DNA of 64,000 bases from Kangiella geojedonensis (GTDB taxonomy: Bacteria; Pseudomonadota; Gammaproteobacteria; Enterobacterales; Kangiellaceae), in contig NZ_CP010975.1 in the NCBI RefSeq assembly GCF_000981765.1, positions 1,984,001 through 2,048,000 of the forward strand, read 5' to 3'. Positions 8,792 through 17,626 of the stretch are shown here, in pieces. The notes beneath the pieces are model-generated. The model had not been told where the DNA came from, did not search any database, and saw only the letters and a list, made by a program, of their open reading frames with translations. The position numbers and the translations under genes were made by a program. Numbering within the stretch: position 1 is the first letter of the stretch; each line of letters opens with the position of its first letter.

Positions 8792-9723
8792 GACTTCGGC
8801 CCTCCATGTGGATTTTCAACCAGACGCACAAATAACTCCTCAAGACGATTAGCCTTGTTTCTCATGCTTAAGACCGTAATATCATGCTTGCTTAATTCTT
8901 GGAACACACCGTTTACCCCAGCGCCTTTGTGCACATCGACCTCGATCGTGCTTTCGTCACGAACTCGAACCTCATACCCATTCAGCTCAGGCATCGGCTC
9001 CGGCAAACCGGTCGTATCCAGTACAAAGGTTTCCATGTCCAACTTCGCTAGCAGCCCCTTCATGCTGGTGTTTTCAGCAATTTCACCATGATTAATGATG
9101 GCAATATTACGGCACAGGCTCTCCGCTTCTTCTAAATAGTGCGTAGTCAGTACAATCGTGGTCTTTTTCTCACGATTAAGCTCTTGCATGAAGTCCCACA
9201 TCGAGCGACGTAACTCAATATCGACGCCAGCGGTTGGCTCATCAAGAATCAGCAATTTAGGCTCATGAATCAAACCCCGCGCAATCATCAGGCGACGCTT
9301 CATACCTCCCGACAGTTCACGCGATTGAGAATTACGCTTATCCCACAACCCAAGCTGTTCCAATAATGGTTGTGCACGCTTTTTCGCTTCTTTGCGCGAG
9401 ATACCGTAATAGCCAGCTTGCTGCACGATGATCTGTTCTACGCCTTCAAACATATTGAAGTTAAACTCTTGCGGCACCAAACCAAGCTGCTTCTTGGCGT
9501 TAGTCAGGTCAGTATCGATGTCATGTCCAAACACCTCGACTTTACCAGCGCTTTTATTGACTAATGCGCTGATGATACCGATAGCCGTGGATTTACCGGC
9601 ACCATTCGGCCCAAGCAGCGCGAAAAAGTCGCCCTGCTCAACTTCGAGGTTTATACCTTTTAAGGCTTGCGTGCCATTATCATAGGTCTTGCATAAGTCT
9701 TTAATCGATAATGCTTTTGTCAT
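8788..9723 (-). CDS. yadG: ABC transporter ATP-binding protein YadG
   Basis: 311 residues. Walker A is GPNGAGKS (about 39-46), the signature is LSGGMKRR and Walker B is [10 protein letters not shown], followed by the switch His in TTHYLEE. The C-terminal segment ending in [18 protein letters not shown] matches E. coli YadG closely. It energises the YadH permease at the inner membrane; the exported substrate is not known. It is the first gene of yadG-yadH-LON domain. Confidence 0.95.
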   Translation of the reverse strand: MTKALSIKDLCKTYDNGTQALKGINLEVEQGDFFALLGPNGAGKSTAIGIISALVNKSAGKVEVFGHDIDTDLTNAKKQLGLVPQEFNFNMFEGVEQIIVQQAGYYGISRKEAKKRAQPLLEQLGLWDKRNSQSRELSGGMKRRLMIARGLIHEPKLLILDEPTAGVDIELRRSMWDFMQELNREKKTTIVLTTHYLEEAESLCRNIAIINHGEIAENTSMKGLLAKLDMETFVLDTTGLPEPMPELNGYEVRVRDESTIEVDVHKGAGVNGVFQELSKHDITVLSMRNKANRLEELFVRLVENPHGGPKS

Positions 9724-9752
9724 TAGAAACTCTTCGTTATGAAATGTGTAAA

Positions 9753-10376
9753 TTAATTACCGCTATAGCCCCAGCGATGCCCGAGGCTATGCTCTAAATT
9801 AAGATGATCAAGAATACGCGCCACCATAAAGTCGACTAAGTCATCAATCGACTTTGGTTCATTATAAAAGCCTGGCGAGGCCGGCATGATGGTGACGCCC
9901 ATCTGCGACAAACGCGTCATATTCTCTAAATGGATCGTGTTAAAAGGCGTTTCACGCGGCACTAAGATCAACTGCCCTCGCTCCTTCATCACCACATCTG
10001 CAGCACGCTCAATCAAGTTATCCGAAGCGCCATGAGCAATAGCGCTCAAGGTACCCGTGCTACAAGGACACACAATCATTTGTTTCGGTGCGCTCGAACC
10101 GCTCGCCACTGGAGACATCCAGTTGTCGCTGGAAAAAGCTTCGATGGCTCCTGCATCAATTGATAGTTGCTCTGCAAGTTCACGCTCAATGACGCTGGGC
10201 GACTTGTTAACCTGTACGCCGCATTCCGTGGCCAATACCACTCGCGCAGCGCTGGATAGCATCAAGTAAACCTTTTGGTAATGGTTAGTCAATTCTTGCA
10301 ACAACTTCAGCGCATAAGGCGCGCCTGATGCGCCTGTGATGGCTAAGGTAATTGCAGAGTGATTCGTTGTGCTCAT
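9753..10376 (-). CDS. ubiX: Flavin prenyltransferase UbiX
   Basis: 207 residues. It makes the prenylated FMN cofactor that UbiD needs for ubiquinone synthesis. Family motifs are the start [33 protein letters not shown] (about 100-117) and the dimethylallyl phosphate site [15 protein letters not shown]. Its start overlaps the mpl stop by 4 bases (ATGA), so it is translated after mpl; the mpl-ubiX order is common in gammaproteobacteria. Confidence 0.95.
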   Translation of the reverse strand: MSTTNHSAITLAITGASGAPYALKLLQELTNHYQKVYLMLSSAARVVLATECGVQVNKSPSVIERELAEQLSIDAGAIEAFSSDNWMSPVASGSSAPKQMIVCPCSTGTLSAIAHGASDNLIERAADVVMKERGQLILVPRETPFNTIHLENMTRLSQMGVTIMPASPGFYNEPKSIDDLVDFMVARILDHLNLEHSLGHRWGYSGN

Positions 10377-11725
10377 TCAGCTAATAGCTCCAGTAACTTG
10401 CCATGGATTCCGCCAAAACCGCCATTACTCATGACAAGAATTTGGTCACCTGATTGTACCATCTTTGAAACCGCATGCAGAATGCTCTCGACGTCAGTTA
10501 ATATCTGGACGCTTTGTAGCTTTTCAAGTTGCTGCTGAGGAAACTGCCAGTCAAACTCAGCAGGTTTGTGAATGATCACTTCGTCTGCCGCTGCCAGCGT
10601 TGGTATCAAGGTATCTTTATGGATGCCTGAACGCATGGTCGCTGAACGCAAATCAACAATCGCGATGATCTTTTTGTCGCCCACTTTATTGCGGAAGCCA
10701 GCAAGTGTGGTTTGAATCGCAGTAGGATGGTGCGCAAAATCATCGTACACAGCCACGCCACTCGCTTCGCCCTTAAATTCCATACGACGTTTTACGTTAC
10801 GGAATTCAGATAAGGCATCGCAACAATGATGCGCAGGAACGCCTGCATGACGCGCCGCAGCGATAGACGCTAAAGCATTAACCACATTGTGCATGCCAAT
10901 CAACGCCCAATTTACTTCGCCTTGTTTATTTCCCGCAAAGAACACCTCGAAATGACTGCCGTCTTCTTCTAATAGCTTAAACTGCCAGCCATCGTCTGGC
11001 CCAATCAACTCTTTCTCAGACCAAAAGCCCATATCCACAACTTGCTGTAAGTACTTTTCATCGTCAGGATAAATGACCAACCCATTGCCCGGAACGATAC
11101 GCAATAAATGGTGAAACTGGGTCTTAATCGCCTCGATGCCCTTAAAAATATCCGCATGATCAAACTCAAGGTTATTCATGATCAAGGTACGAGGACGGTA
11201 ATGTACAAACTTAGAGCGTTTATCGAAAAAGGCCGTGTCGTATTCGTCGGCTTCCACCACAAAAAACGGCGATTCCGTTAATCGAGCGGACAGACCAAAG
11301 TTCTCTGGAATACCACCAATCAAAAAGCCTGGATTTAGGTTTGAATACTCTAGAATCCAAGCCGTCATACTCGCCGTAGTAGTTTTACCATGAGTACCCG
11401 AAGCCGCCAGAACCCACTTATCCTTCAAGATATTTTCCGACAACCACTGCGGCCCAGAGCGATAATTCACCCCCTGCTCCAGCACATACTCCACCGACGG
11501 ATTACCGCGTGACATAGCGTTACCCACCACCACGCAGTCAGTGTGTTCGGGAATACCCTTAGGATCGAACCCCTGAATCAGCTCAATACCCTGCTCTTCA
11601 AGCTGAGTGCTCATCGGCGGATAAACGTTCTGATCACTACCGCTGACCGAAATCCCCTGCTGTTTCGCCAGCAAAGCAATCCCGCCCATAAAAGTACCGC
11701 AAATACCGAGAATGTGAATATGCAT
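10373..11725 (-). CDS. mpl: UDP-MurNAc:L-Ala-gamma-D-Glu-meso-DAP ligase Mpl
   Basis: 450 residues from the ATG at 11725. It recycles murein tripeptide by joining it to UDP-N-acetylmuramate with ATP, in the cytoplasm. The start [20 protein letters not shown] matches Mpl, the P-loop is SGTHGKTTT (about 109-117), and [11 protein letters not shown] and the C-terminal [15 protein letters not shown] are family signatures. An in-frame TTG at 11764 would add 13 residues, but homologues begin at the ATG. Neither start has a good ribosome binding site. Confidence 0.95.
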   Translation of the reverse strand: MHIHILGICGTFMGGIALLAKQQGISVSGSDQNVYPPMSTQLEEQGIELIQGFDPKGIPEHTDCVVVGNAMSRGNPSVEYVLEQGVNYRSGPQWLSENILKDKWVLAASGTHGKTTTASMTAWILEYSNLNPGFLIGGIPENFGLSARLTESPFFVVEADEYDTAFFDKRSKFVHYRPRTLIMNNLEFDHADIFKGIEAIKTQFHHLLRIVPGNGLVIYPDDEKYLQQVVDMGFWSEKELIGPDDGWQFKLLEEDGSHFEVFFAGNKQGEVNWALIGMHNVVNALASIAAARHAGVPAHHCCDALSEFRNVKRRMEFKGEASGVAVYDDFAHHPTAIQTTLAGFRNKVGDKKIIAIVDLRSATMRSGIHKDTLIPTLAAADEVIIHKPAEFDWQFPQQQLEKLQSVQILTDVESILHAVSKMVQSGDQILVMSNGGFGGIHGKLLELLAE

Positions 11726-11905
11726 GAATATATTATGATTAATCTGATGAAACTTTGCAGACAATCATAAGCTAAGCATGATTTTTCGTCATCTTTTCAA
11801 GAAAGAAATCTCAAAATACGGTAAAATCGCCACAATTTTGCAGGTTTCACGGCCTGTCATGACATATTCCGTTAATGAGCTGAACTATTCGCGTCATGAG
11901 CACAA

Positions 11906-11992
11906 CAGTAAGCGCGGCAAAATTAGCGATAAACGATGATTTTATGTACTAATAAATGAAGAGTTTTGAGCTAATTTTAACAATGCTTACTG
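11906..11992 (+). promoter_or_regulatory. Long inverted repeat in the pfp leader
   Basis: CAGTAAGC-(5)-AAAATTAGC at 11906-11927 is matched by GCTAATTTT-(6)-GCTTACTG at 11970-11992, which would make a stem of 8 + 9 pairs with an internal loop and a 42-base terminal loop. A second small palindrome, TACTGC-GGC-GCAGTA (11988-12002), overlaps its right arm, so the two structures are mutually exclusive. It lies 55-140 bases before the phosphofructokinase gene. This may be a folded 5' leader or a protein-binding site. Confidence 0.45.
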
Positions 11993-12046
11993 CGGCGCAG
12001 TAGCTAATAGGAAGCTCGATAGCACAAGTTTTACAGAGGAAACTCT

Positions 12047-13312
12047 ATGCCAAAGAAAAAATACAACGCGTTTTACGCCCAATCCGGCGGCGTAACAGCC
12101 GTCATCAACGCCACAGCCTGCGGCGTGATTGAAACGGCACGCAAATCGCTTAACATCAATAAAGTCTACGCTGGCCGTAACGGTATTATCGGTGCTTTGC
12201 GTGAAGAGTTGATCGACACCAGCAAAGAAACCAAGAAAGACATTGCTGCACTAAAGCACACGCCATCTGGTGCTTTCGGCTCGTGCCGCTATAAGCTGAA
12301 AAGCTTGGAAGAGAACAAAGCTGAGTACGAGCGTCTAATCGAAGTGTTCAAAGCGCATGACATTCGATACTTCTTCTACAACGGTGGCGGTGACTCGCAA
12401 GATACCGCGCATAAAGTGTCTCAGCTCAGCGAAAAGATGGGCTTCCCGATTACTTGTATCGGTATTCCAAAAACCGTGGATAACGATTTACCGATCACTG
12501 ACAACTGCCCAGGCTTCGGCTCGGTGGCTAAGTACGTCGCGGTTTCGATTCGCGAAGCGGCGTTTGACGTTAAGTCGATGGCGGAAAGCTCGACTAAAGT
12601 TTTCGTAATGGAAGTCATGGGGCGTCATGCAGGCTGGATTGCAGCGGCAGGCGGCTTGGCTTGTGAAAAAGATGGCGATGCGCCACACATTATTCTGTTC
12701 CCAGAAATCGCATTCAACAAAGAAAAGTTCCTAAAGAAAGTTGAACGTACTGTTAAGAAACACGGTTACTGTGCCATTGTCGTATCTGAAGGCGCGGCTT
12801 ATAAAGACGGTACTTTCTTAGCTGACGCAGGCACAGTGGATGCCTTTGGTCACAAGCAATTAGGCGGCGTAGCGCCAGTAGTGGCACAAATGATTAAAGG
12901 TGAGTTGGGTTACAAGTATCACTGGGCAGTGTGCGATTACTTACAACGCGCCGCACGTCATATCGCCTCTGAAACCGACGTAGAGCAAGCCTACGCCATG
13001 GGTCAAGCAGCGGTTGAGTTCGCTGATGCCGGTAAAAACGCCGTCATGCCAACTATCGTACGCAAAAACACAAAATCGTACCGCTGGACGGTTGGCGAAG
13101 CGAAATTAGCCGACGTCGCGAATGTAGAGAAAATGATGCCACGTAAATACATCTCACGTGATGGCTTCGGCATTACCGAAGAATGCCGCGAATACTTACA
13201 GCCACTAATCGTCGGCGAAGCCTACCCGCCATACAAAAACGGCTTACCGCAATATGTGGAACTGAAAAACGAACTGGTAAAAAAGAAACTTAAAACAAAG
13301 TTCGAGATTTAA
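12047..13312 (+). CDS. pfp: Pyrophosphate-dependent 6-phosphofructokinase
   Basis: 421 residues. It phosphorylates fructose 6-phosphate with PPi, reversibly, in the cytoplasm. The phosphate-donor loop reads GGGDS (113-117), with Asp where ATP enzymes keep Gly, and the catalytic segment is PKTVDND (141-147), with the Lys typical of PPi enzymes in place of Gly. MGRHAGWIAAAGG and PEIAF follow. An AGAGGAAAC site precedes the ATG. It is monocistronic with a long leader and a strong terminator. Donor preference is inferred from these residues. Confidence 0.93.
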   Translation: MPKKKYNAFYAQSGGVTAVINATACGVIETARKSLNINKVYAGRNGIIGALREELIDTSKETKKDIAALKHTPSGAFGSCRYKLKSLEENKAEYERLIEVFKAHDIRYFFYNGGGDSQDTAHKVSQLSEKMGFPITCIGIPKTVDNDLPITDNCPGFGSVAKYVAVSIREAAFDVKSMAESSTKVFVMEVMGRHAGWIAAAGGLACEKDGDAPHIILFPEIAFNKEKFLKKVERTVKKHGYCAIVVSEGAAYKDGTFLADAGTVDAFGHKQLGGVAPVVAQMIKGELGYKYHWAVCDYLQRAARHIASETDVEQAYAMGQAAVEFADAGKNAVMPTIVRKNTKSYRWTVGEAKLADVANVEKMMPRKYISRDGFGITEECREYLQPLIVGEAYPPYKNGLPQYVELKNELVKKKLKTKFEI

Positions 13313-13328
13313 GAACTTCACCTGCTAT

Positions 13329-13357
13329 AAAAAAGGCCTCACTAGAGGCCTTTTTTA
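13329..13357. terminator. Bidirectional terminator between pfp and the 132-aa gene
   Basis: Stem AAAAAAGGCCTC / GAGGCCTTTTTT with loop ACTA. It follows pfp and overlaps the last codon of the converging gene at 13355. Confidence 0.92.
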
Positions 13358-13753
13358 TTCCCGGGTGCTGACCCAGCTAGGGATATTTATATAGTGGTAG
13401 TGGAAAAGCAATCCCGTTACACCACCGGCAAGATTCCAATATAGACTTTCTAAAGTAGTTGAAAATCCAAAGAAAACCAACGTTACCAACAAACCGAGTG
13501 AGAATGCGGTGTAATAGTTGGCCATTTTGTATTTAGCCAAAGCAGCATAAACTGGTCCAGCTACAAATATTGCAATAAGGCATGAGACAATTGCCGTAAT
13601 AAAGTAAAACAGTAACGCCCCACCAACTGCATTGCCGATTAACTCACTGCCGCTGCTCATTAACGAAATAACCATTCCTATAAAAACCACAAGGCTACCT
13701 AAGAGCGACGAAAAAACAGAGCTGGTGAAAATATTAGCGATAACTTTCTTCAT
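13355..13753 (-). CDS. Hypothetical small membrane protein, 132 aa
   Basis: The product has four predicted membrane helices (about 12-32, 44-66, 80-97 and 102-116) and almost no soluble part. No motif is recognised. It converges on pfp and shares its terminator. It marks the left edge of a stretch of unrecognised small genes and repeats. Confidence 0.6.
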   Translation of the reverse strand: MKKVIANIFTSSVFSSLLGSLVVFIGMVISLMSSGSELIGNAVGGALLFYFITAIVSCLIAIFVAGPVYAALAKYKMANYYTAFSLGLLVTLVFFGFSTTLESLYWNLAGGVTGLLFHYHYINIPSWVSTRE

Positions 13754-13806
13754 TGGTATTAAACATTTGAGCTAAGGGCGATGGGTCCCGACCATAATTA
13801 ATGGAA

Positions 13807-13871
13807 TTAATGGGGTCAGAGTAAACCAAACATACTTAAACATTAATAATCTACTCTGACCCCTTTATTCC
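13807..13871 (+). repeat. Direct repeat copy A with GGGGTCAGAGT inverted ends
   Basis: GGGGTCAGAGT (13812-13822) and ACTCTGACCCC (13853-13863) are perfect inverted ends of a 52-base unit with an AT-rich centre. Nearly the same sequence recurs at 14471-14536, differing by a 4-base indel and a few changes in the right arm. Such GGGGTCAGAGT elements are known from genomic palindromes near REP-associated transposases, but none is encoded here. Confidence 0.85.
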
Positions 13872-13937
13872 TATTCTTTTTAATTGTTGAATCAATTCAA
13901 AGTGTAGTTTCAATTTTACTCTTACCTAATTTTACAA

Positions 13938-13989
13938 CTAACGCGAAGCTAAGCCGCCGCCGAAGGCGATCGGCTTAAGGATTTTTTTA
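13938..13989 (-). repeat. attC-like site downstream of the cassette gene
   Basis: Read leftward, the gene's stop is followed by TAAGCCG / CGGCTTA arms (13971-13977 and 13950-13956) around GCC-TTC-GGC, and the element ends in CGCGTTAG (13945-13938), the usual right-hand core of integron attC sites. The left core box is degenerate. This is the expected place for a cassette's own attC. Confidence 0.5.
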
Positions 13990-14370
13990 AGAGCGGCGGA
14001 ATAACGCACAGATTCTACCTGACAACCATCCCAGTAAGTGGCCGATGCGCCAAGAGAGACCCGCAATACCCTTGTTGCTGAATTGATACGCAGACCTCCA
14101 TTCCTCGACGCCTTGAAGATACTGCGTTAGCACATCACAAACAGCATCAGCCGTAAGAAGCTCTTCTGCCACGTAATGTTCGGCAATAGAACCTTCTTGA
14201 TATTCTAGTATGAAGCCATCGGGAGTCCATAAGGTCTGCATGTATGTCATGGGATCTCTTGAAAGGATAAGAAACGGGGCCTCCTTACCTTCGAGAGCAA
14301 CGACCGCATCCGAAAGCTCCACTACAGAGGCCTCTTCGTCTAGTTGTAGTGTTGGGCTCGCTAGATTCAT
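13987..14370 (-). CDS. Hypothetical cassette-type protein, 127 aa
   Basis: 127 residues, acidic at the N-terminus (LQLDEEASVVELSDAVVALE) and basic at the end (RICALFRRS), with no signal peptide or recognised domain. The middle (PFLILSRDPMTYMQTLW, FILEYQEGS) suggests a small alpha/beta immunity-like or DUF fold. It is visibly richer in G and C than the small genes on either side, and sits between two attC-like sites and two copies of a direct repeat. The ATG comes 7 bases after a GTTAAG core box, as in integron gene cassettes, with no clear ribosome binding site. Confidence 0.65.
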   Translation of the reverse strand: MNLASPTLQLDEEASVVELSDAVVALEGKEAPFLILSRDPMTYMQTLWTPDGFILEYQEGSIAEHYVAEELLTADAVCDVLTQYLQGVEEWRSAYQFSNKGIAGLSWRIGHLLGWLSGRICALFRRS

Positions 14371-14376
14371 GATCTC

Positions 14377-14444
14377 TTAACGCGCGGTTGTGCGGCAGTG
14401 GACGAGTTTGCGAGTGAGCTGTCGCGACACCAACCGCTTGTTAG
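14377..14444 (-). repeat. attC-like site upstream of the cassette gene
   Basis: Read leftward, CTAACAAGCGGTTG opens and CAACCGCGCGTTAA closes a 68-base imperfect palindrome (GCGGTTG / CAACCGC pair exactly, at 14437-14431 and 14390-14384), with bulged inner arms and a loop. The order of boxes and the orientation relative to the gene match an integron attC. Confidence 0.6.
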
Positions 14445-14470
14445 TTGTTTTACAGGAGTTAATGGCAGAG

Positions 14471-14536
14471 TTAATGGGGTCAGAGTAAACTTATCAAACA
14501 TACTTAAACATTAATAATCTACTCTACCCCCTTTAT
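14471..14536 (+). repeat. Direct repeat copy B
   Basis: Second copy of the 13807 repeat in the same orientation, with GGGGTCAGAGT at 14476-14486 and a slightly changed right arm ACTCTACCCC (14521-14530). The two copies bracket the cassette-like gene, 660 bases apart. Confidence 0.85.
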
Positions 14537-14544
14537 TTAAACGT

Positions 14545-15099
14545 TTAACTGCAAATCGACCTGACCTCTTGAGGAGTATAAAGTATATTTTCGCACTCAG
14601 CACTTGTACAGCTCAAAACTCTTTTAAGCTCATCAGGAGAATACTTTTTAGTAAGGACGTCTATCATCCTTAATGATGTATCAAAATACCTACATTTCGT
14701 ATTTTTCTCTCTAAGGTAGCTACCAAGTTTAAGTTTCAGATCTTCCAACTTAGATATTGCTATATCTTTTTCTTTATTAGCTTTCTCGACTTTTATTTCT
14801 GCACTTTTCTCTACTTTTTCCAATCGATCACGAATATTCTCAATAATCTTACTGTTGTTAGAAATTCGTGATAACTTCATTTGTTCTTCATTGTATTTTG
14901 ATGAGAAATACTCTTTTTGAAAGTTCTCGAGTGGCTTTATGTCAGTTTGCCAAAATCCATCCCAATTCCATAACATTGTTGAAGCAATAACTAACCAAAA
15001 GGCTAAGCCTCCCAACGTTGATAAAAAACCATCACCTTGTTCCTTTACTTTTTTGTCTTCATTTTTTGTTTTATCTGTAGGTTGATTTTCGTTTACCAC
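14545..15099 (-). CDS. Hypothetical membrane-anchored coiled-coil protein
   Basis: 184 residues starting at a GTG with AAGGAG 8 bases before it. One membrane helix (about 29-46, LGGLAFWLVIASTMLW) follows a charged N-terminus, then a long Lys/Glu-rich coiled coil (about 65-128), then a C-terminal part with four cysteines (TKCRYF, LSCTSAECEN, IC). The cysteines suggest a periplasmic disulfide-bonded tail. No family is recognised. Confidence 0.65.
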   Translation of the reverse strand: MVNENQPTDKTKNEDKKVKEQGDGFLSTLGGLAFWLVIASTMLWNWDGFWQTDIKPLENFQKEYFSSKYNEEQMKLSRISNNSKIIENIRDRLEKVEKSAEIKVEKANKEKDIAISKLEDLKLKLGSYLREKNTKCRYFDTSLRMIDVLTKKYSPDELKRVLSCTSAECENILYTPQEVRSICS

Positions 15100-15220
15100 T
15101 GAATACTCCTTTAAAAGTTATTGTAATATTTATTTTGCGTATACTAGCAAGATCAGTAGTTTAGGGGAAGTGTGTGAGTAGATAGGCATCTCTCAAGGGA
15201 TACAAGCAATGTTTAACTTA

Positions 15221-15254
15221 GTACGTCATCCCCGCAAAGGCGGGATGACGTACT
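15221..15254. repeat. REP-like hairpin
   Basis: GTACGTCATCCCCGC and GCGGGATGACGTAC face each other across AAAG, with one bulged C. The CGTCATCCCCGC...GCGGGATGACG core is of the dispersed REP type common in proteobacteria. Only this copy is seen here; a weaker palindrome (TCAGGAT / ATCCTGA) lies near 15333-15351. Nothing else is seen between 15100 and 15360. Confidence 0.7.
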
Positions 15255-15360
15255 TGCTAGGGAGTTGCAATTTGTCACTTTAATTTTTAACAAGACCCTG
15301 AATTCCCGCAAGGGGATTTCCTTTGGTCACCATTCAGGATGACAATCCTGATGGGTTATA

Positions 15361-15981
15361 TCACTCCTGCTCCATATTAAATTCAATCTTGACGGTTTGG
15401 CCGACGCTGGCAATGGGCTGACCATTGGTCATGGCGGGTTTGAATTTCCACTTACGTAAGGCTCGGGTCGCTTCTTTATCAAAAATCTTACGAGGTTCGG
15501 AGTCTATAACGGTGATATTCGACAAAGTTCCGCTGGTATCGACGTCATACTTGAGCAGTACCCAGCCTTCAAGCCCACGTTGTTGTGCCACAATAGGATA
15601 ATTCGGTTGTGTACGATACATGGGCATCGCCTCTGAGTCCTGCGAAAACTCCATGTCTGGTATAGAGCCAAGGCCAGTTGGTAATGGCACATCCAGGTTC
15701 GGGTTCCGAGCGATCCATTCATCCTGCAAATTATCGGTCTCAGCAGTCTCAATAACCTGTCCCCTTTGATCTGGCGCGGGTTCCAAAGCGGGTGGTTTTG
15801 GCGGTTTTACTTCGCTAGGACGGGGCTTTGGCTTTTCTTCTGGAATAGTAACATCAGCGACCTCAACCGTGGGTGGCTTTGTTTCTTCTTTAACTTGCTC
15901 ATCGGAGATAAACAAACTCATCAAAAATAGTAGGCCAGCAGTCACTACCGCGGCGAACAATACAGACATTATCATTTTCAT
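15361..15981 (-). CDS. TonB-family energy-transducer protein
   Basis: 206 residues from the ATG at 15981, chosen because AGGGG lies 7 bases upstream; an in-frame start at 16026 would add a basic 15-residue tail. One N-terminal membrane helix (about 3-25) is followed by a Pro/Lys/Glu-rich periplasmic linker (KPKPRPSEVKPPKPPALEP) and a C-terminal TonB domain (QPNYPIVAQQRGLEGWVLLKYDV, ATRALRKWKFKP). TonB proteins pass inner-membrane energy to outer-membrane receptors. No exbB/exbD lies nearby, so it is an isolated paralogue. Confidence 0.9.
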   Translation of the reverse strand: MKMIMSVLFAAVVTAGLLFLMSLFISDEQVKEETKPPTVEVADVTIPEEKPKPRPSEVKPPKPPALEPAPDQRGQVIETAETDNLQDEWIARNPNLDVPLPTGLGSIPDMEFSQDSEAMPMYRTQPNYPIVAQQRGLEGWVLLKYDVDTSGTLSNITVIDSEPRKIFDKEATRALRKWKFKPAMTNGQPIASVGQTVKIEFNMEQE

Positions 15982-16134
15982 ACATTTCCCCTTTTTTATA
16001 GCTTTCAGGGGTATAAACGTTGCCATAAAGAAAAGGGGTTAAATTTTTTTAGATTTGTTTATAATTAATTTGGCCGCCTATCATAAAAAAGTGGCGTTAC
16101 ATCATAATAACTACGAAGGAACGGGAAGCTTGCC

Positions 16135-17598
16135 ATGCTTTTACTACCAGCCGAAAACGGCATCTCAAAGAACAACCCACCCTATTTAACCATCGCATTG
16201 ATATTGGCAAACATTATCGCCTACATTGTTCTACAAACGAATGATAATAAAGTCTTTAGCGATGCTAGCGAATATTATGTCCAAGCCAACCTCTTGGAAA
16301 AAGAGAAAAGTGTTTTTGAAGATTATGCGTTAGAAAACCGAAGCGAACTGTATCAATCGATTCATAACAACCAGTTTTTACCTGATGAGTATTTGATTCA
16401 ACTTATTCTGACGGATAAACACTTTACAAACTACATCACAAAGCTCAGTACCTACTCGCTAGAATGGCGACAGAAGCGCGACAAGGTGAATGATACTCTA
16501 GAAGAATCATCCCTCTACAGCTACGCCTACTATCCTTCTGAGCCGAGTATTTTTACTGCCTTTACGCATATGTTTATGCACGGCGGTATCGAGCACTTGC
16601 TGGGCAATATGCTCTTTTTGTTTTTGTTTGGCTTTAACTTAGAGCTTTTACTCGGCCGAGGAAAAATGTTCGCTTTATATATCGTTTCTGGCTTAGCCGC
16701 AGTGACCTTCTTTTCATTGACCACCACCGATAAGTACGTGCCCTTAGTAGGTGCCTCGGGAGCTATTGCTGGGCTTATGGGAGGGTTTTGTGGCTGGTAC
16801 GGACTTAAGAATATTCGTTACTTTTATTGGCTATTCGTGATCTTTGATTACATCAAGTTACCCGCAGCGCTGGTGTTTATATACTTCCTCGCCAAGGAAT
16901 ACATCATGTCCACTATCAGTGATGATAACGTCGCCTACATGGCGCACTTTGGCGGTTTAGTGGCAGGCTTTGCTTGCGCCCTAGTCTTCAAATATCTACT
17001 TACAGGAAAAGACGAAGAGCCGGTGGAAGTGGCTGTGCCAGAAGTACCGCCAGAAAACCACTTAAAAGCCAAGTATGACGAAGCCTGTTCAGCCTTTCAG
17101 CAACTGGAGTTTGATCGAGCAAGAACACTGTTTTCACAATTGATTGAGCAAGATCCTCACAACATTGATTATTACACGAAACTTTACGCGTTAGAAAAAA
17201 TAAATCCCAAGTCTCGCAGTTTTGATGAGCTGTGTAATACCATCGTTTTACGAGGCATAAAAGACCAGCAGTTTTGTAAGCTCGCGGAGGTTTCGTTGGG
17301 CGAGCTTACCAGTAACGGGCATGGATTGAAGGCATTACCCGTCGATACACTTACTGGCTACTCAATGCATTTAGTGAAAAAAGGTGAGCTACACCAAGCC
17401 AAGCCTGTGATTAACTTCGTGGTCAAGCACTATGATTTTAACGAGCAGGTACCGAAATTACTGTTTCAATTTGGTTTAGCTTGCGAGAAAAATGATGATC
17501 ACATGACTTACAAAAAAGTGTTCACCTATCTCAGCAAAAAGCACTCAGATACTTTTATTGGAGAAGAAGCAAAAAAGGCTTTAGCCAAATCCAGCTAA
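16135..17598 (+). CDS. Rhomboid intramembrane serine protease with repeat-rich tail
   Basis: 487 residues. The core (about 140-290) has HGGIEHLLGNM (the His/Asn of the oxyanion region), the catalytic GASGAIAG (Ser near 204) and AHFGGLVAG with the catalytic His. A helical insertion of about 100 residues separates the first membrane helix from the core. Residues 310-487 are soluble, helical and TPR-like (ACSAFQQLEFDRARTLFSQLIEQDP). It cleaves membrane proteins within the bilayer; its target is unknown. It converges with a zinc-finger membrane protein that also has a repeat-type tail. Confidence 0.92.
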   Translation: MLLLPAENGISKNNPPYLTIALILANIIAYIVLQTNDNKVFSDASEYYVQANLLEKEKSVFEDYALENRSELYQSIHNNQFLPDEYLIQLILTDKHFTNYITKLSTYSLEWRQKRDKVNDTLEESSLYSYAYYPSEPSIFTAFTHMFMHGGIEHLLGNMLFLFLFGFNLELLLGRGKMFALYIVSGLAAVTFFSLTTTDKYVPLVGASGAIAGLMGGFCGWYGLKNIRYFYWLFVIFDYIKLPAALVFIYFLAKEYIMSTISDDNVAYMAHFGGLVAGFACALVFKYLLTGKDEEPVEVAVPEVPPENHLKAKYDEACSAFQQLEFDRARTLFSQLIEQDPHNIDYYTKLYALEKINPKSRSFDELCNTIVLRGIKDQQFCKLAEVSLGELTSNGHGLKALPVDTLTGYSMHLVKKGELHQAKPVINFVVKHYDFNEQVPKLLFQFGLACEKNDDHMTYKKVFTYLSKKHSDTFIGEEAKKALAKSS

Positions 17599-17602
17599 AG
17601 CC
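17571..17602 (-). terminator. Terminator of the zinc-finger gene, inside the rhomboid 3' end
   Basis: Read leftward, GGCTTTAGC / GCTAAAGCC with an 8-base loop is followed by TTTTTTGC. The same bases encode the last residues (KKALAKSS) of the converging rhomboid gene. Confidence 0.75.
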
Positions 17603-17626
17603 TTCTCTGTTTCAAGTCGTATTGAA

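Noticed and set aside
11725-11764. Longer Mpl from a TTG start
   Set aside because: Adds residues absent from the family; [10 protein letters not shown] at 11725 matches homologue starts.
13807-14536. Insertion sequence
   Set aside because: The flanking repeats resemble element ends, but the segment encodes no transposase and the repeats are direct copies of a palindrome, not terminal inverted repeats.
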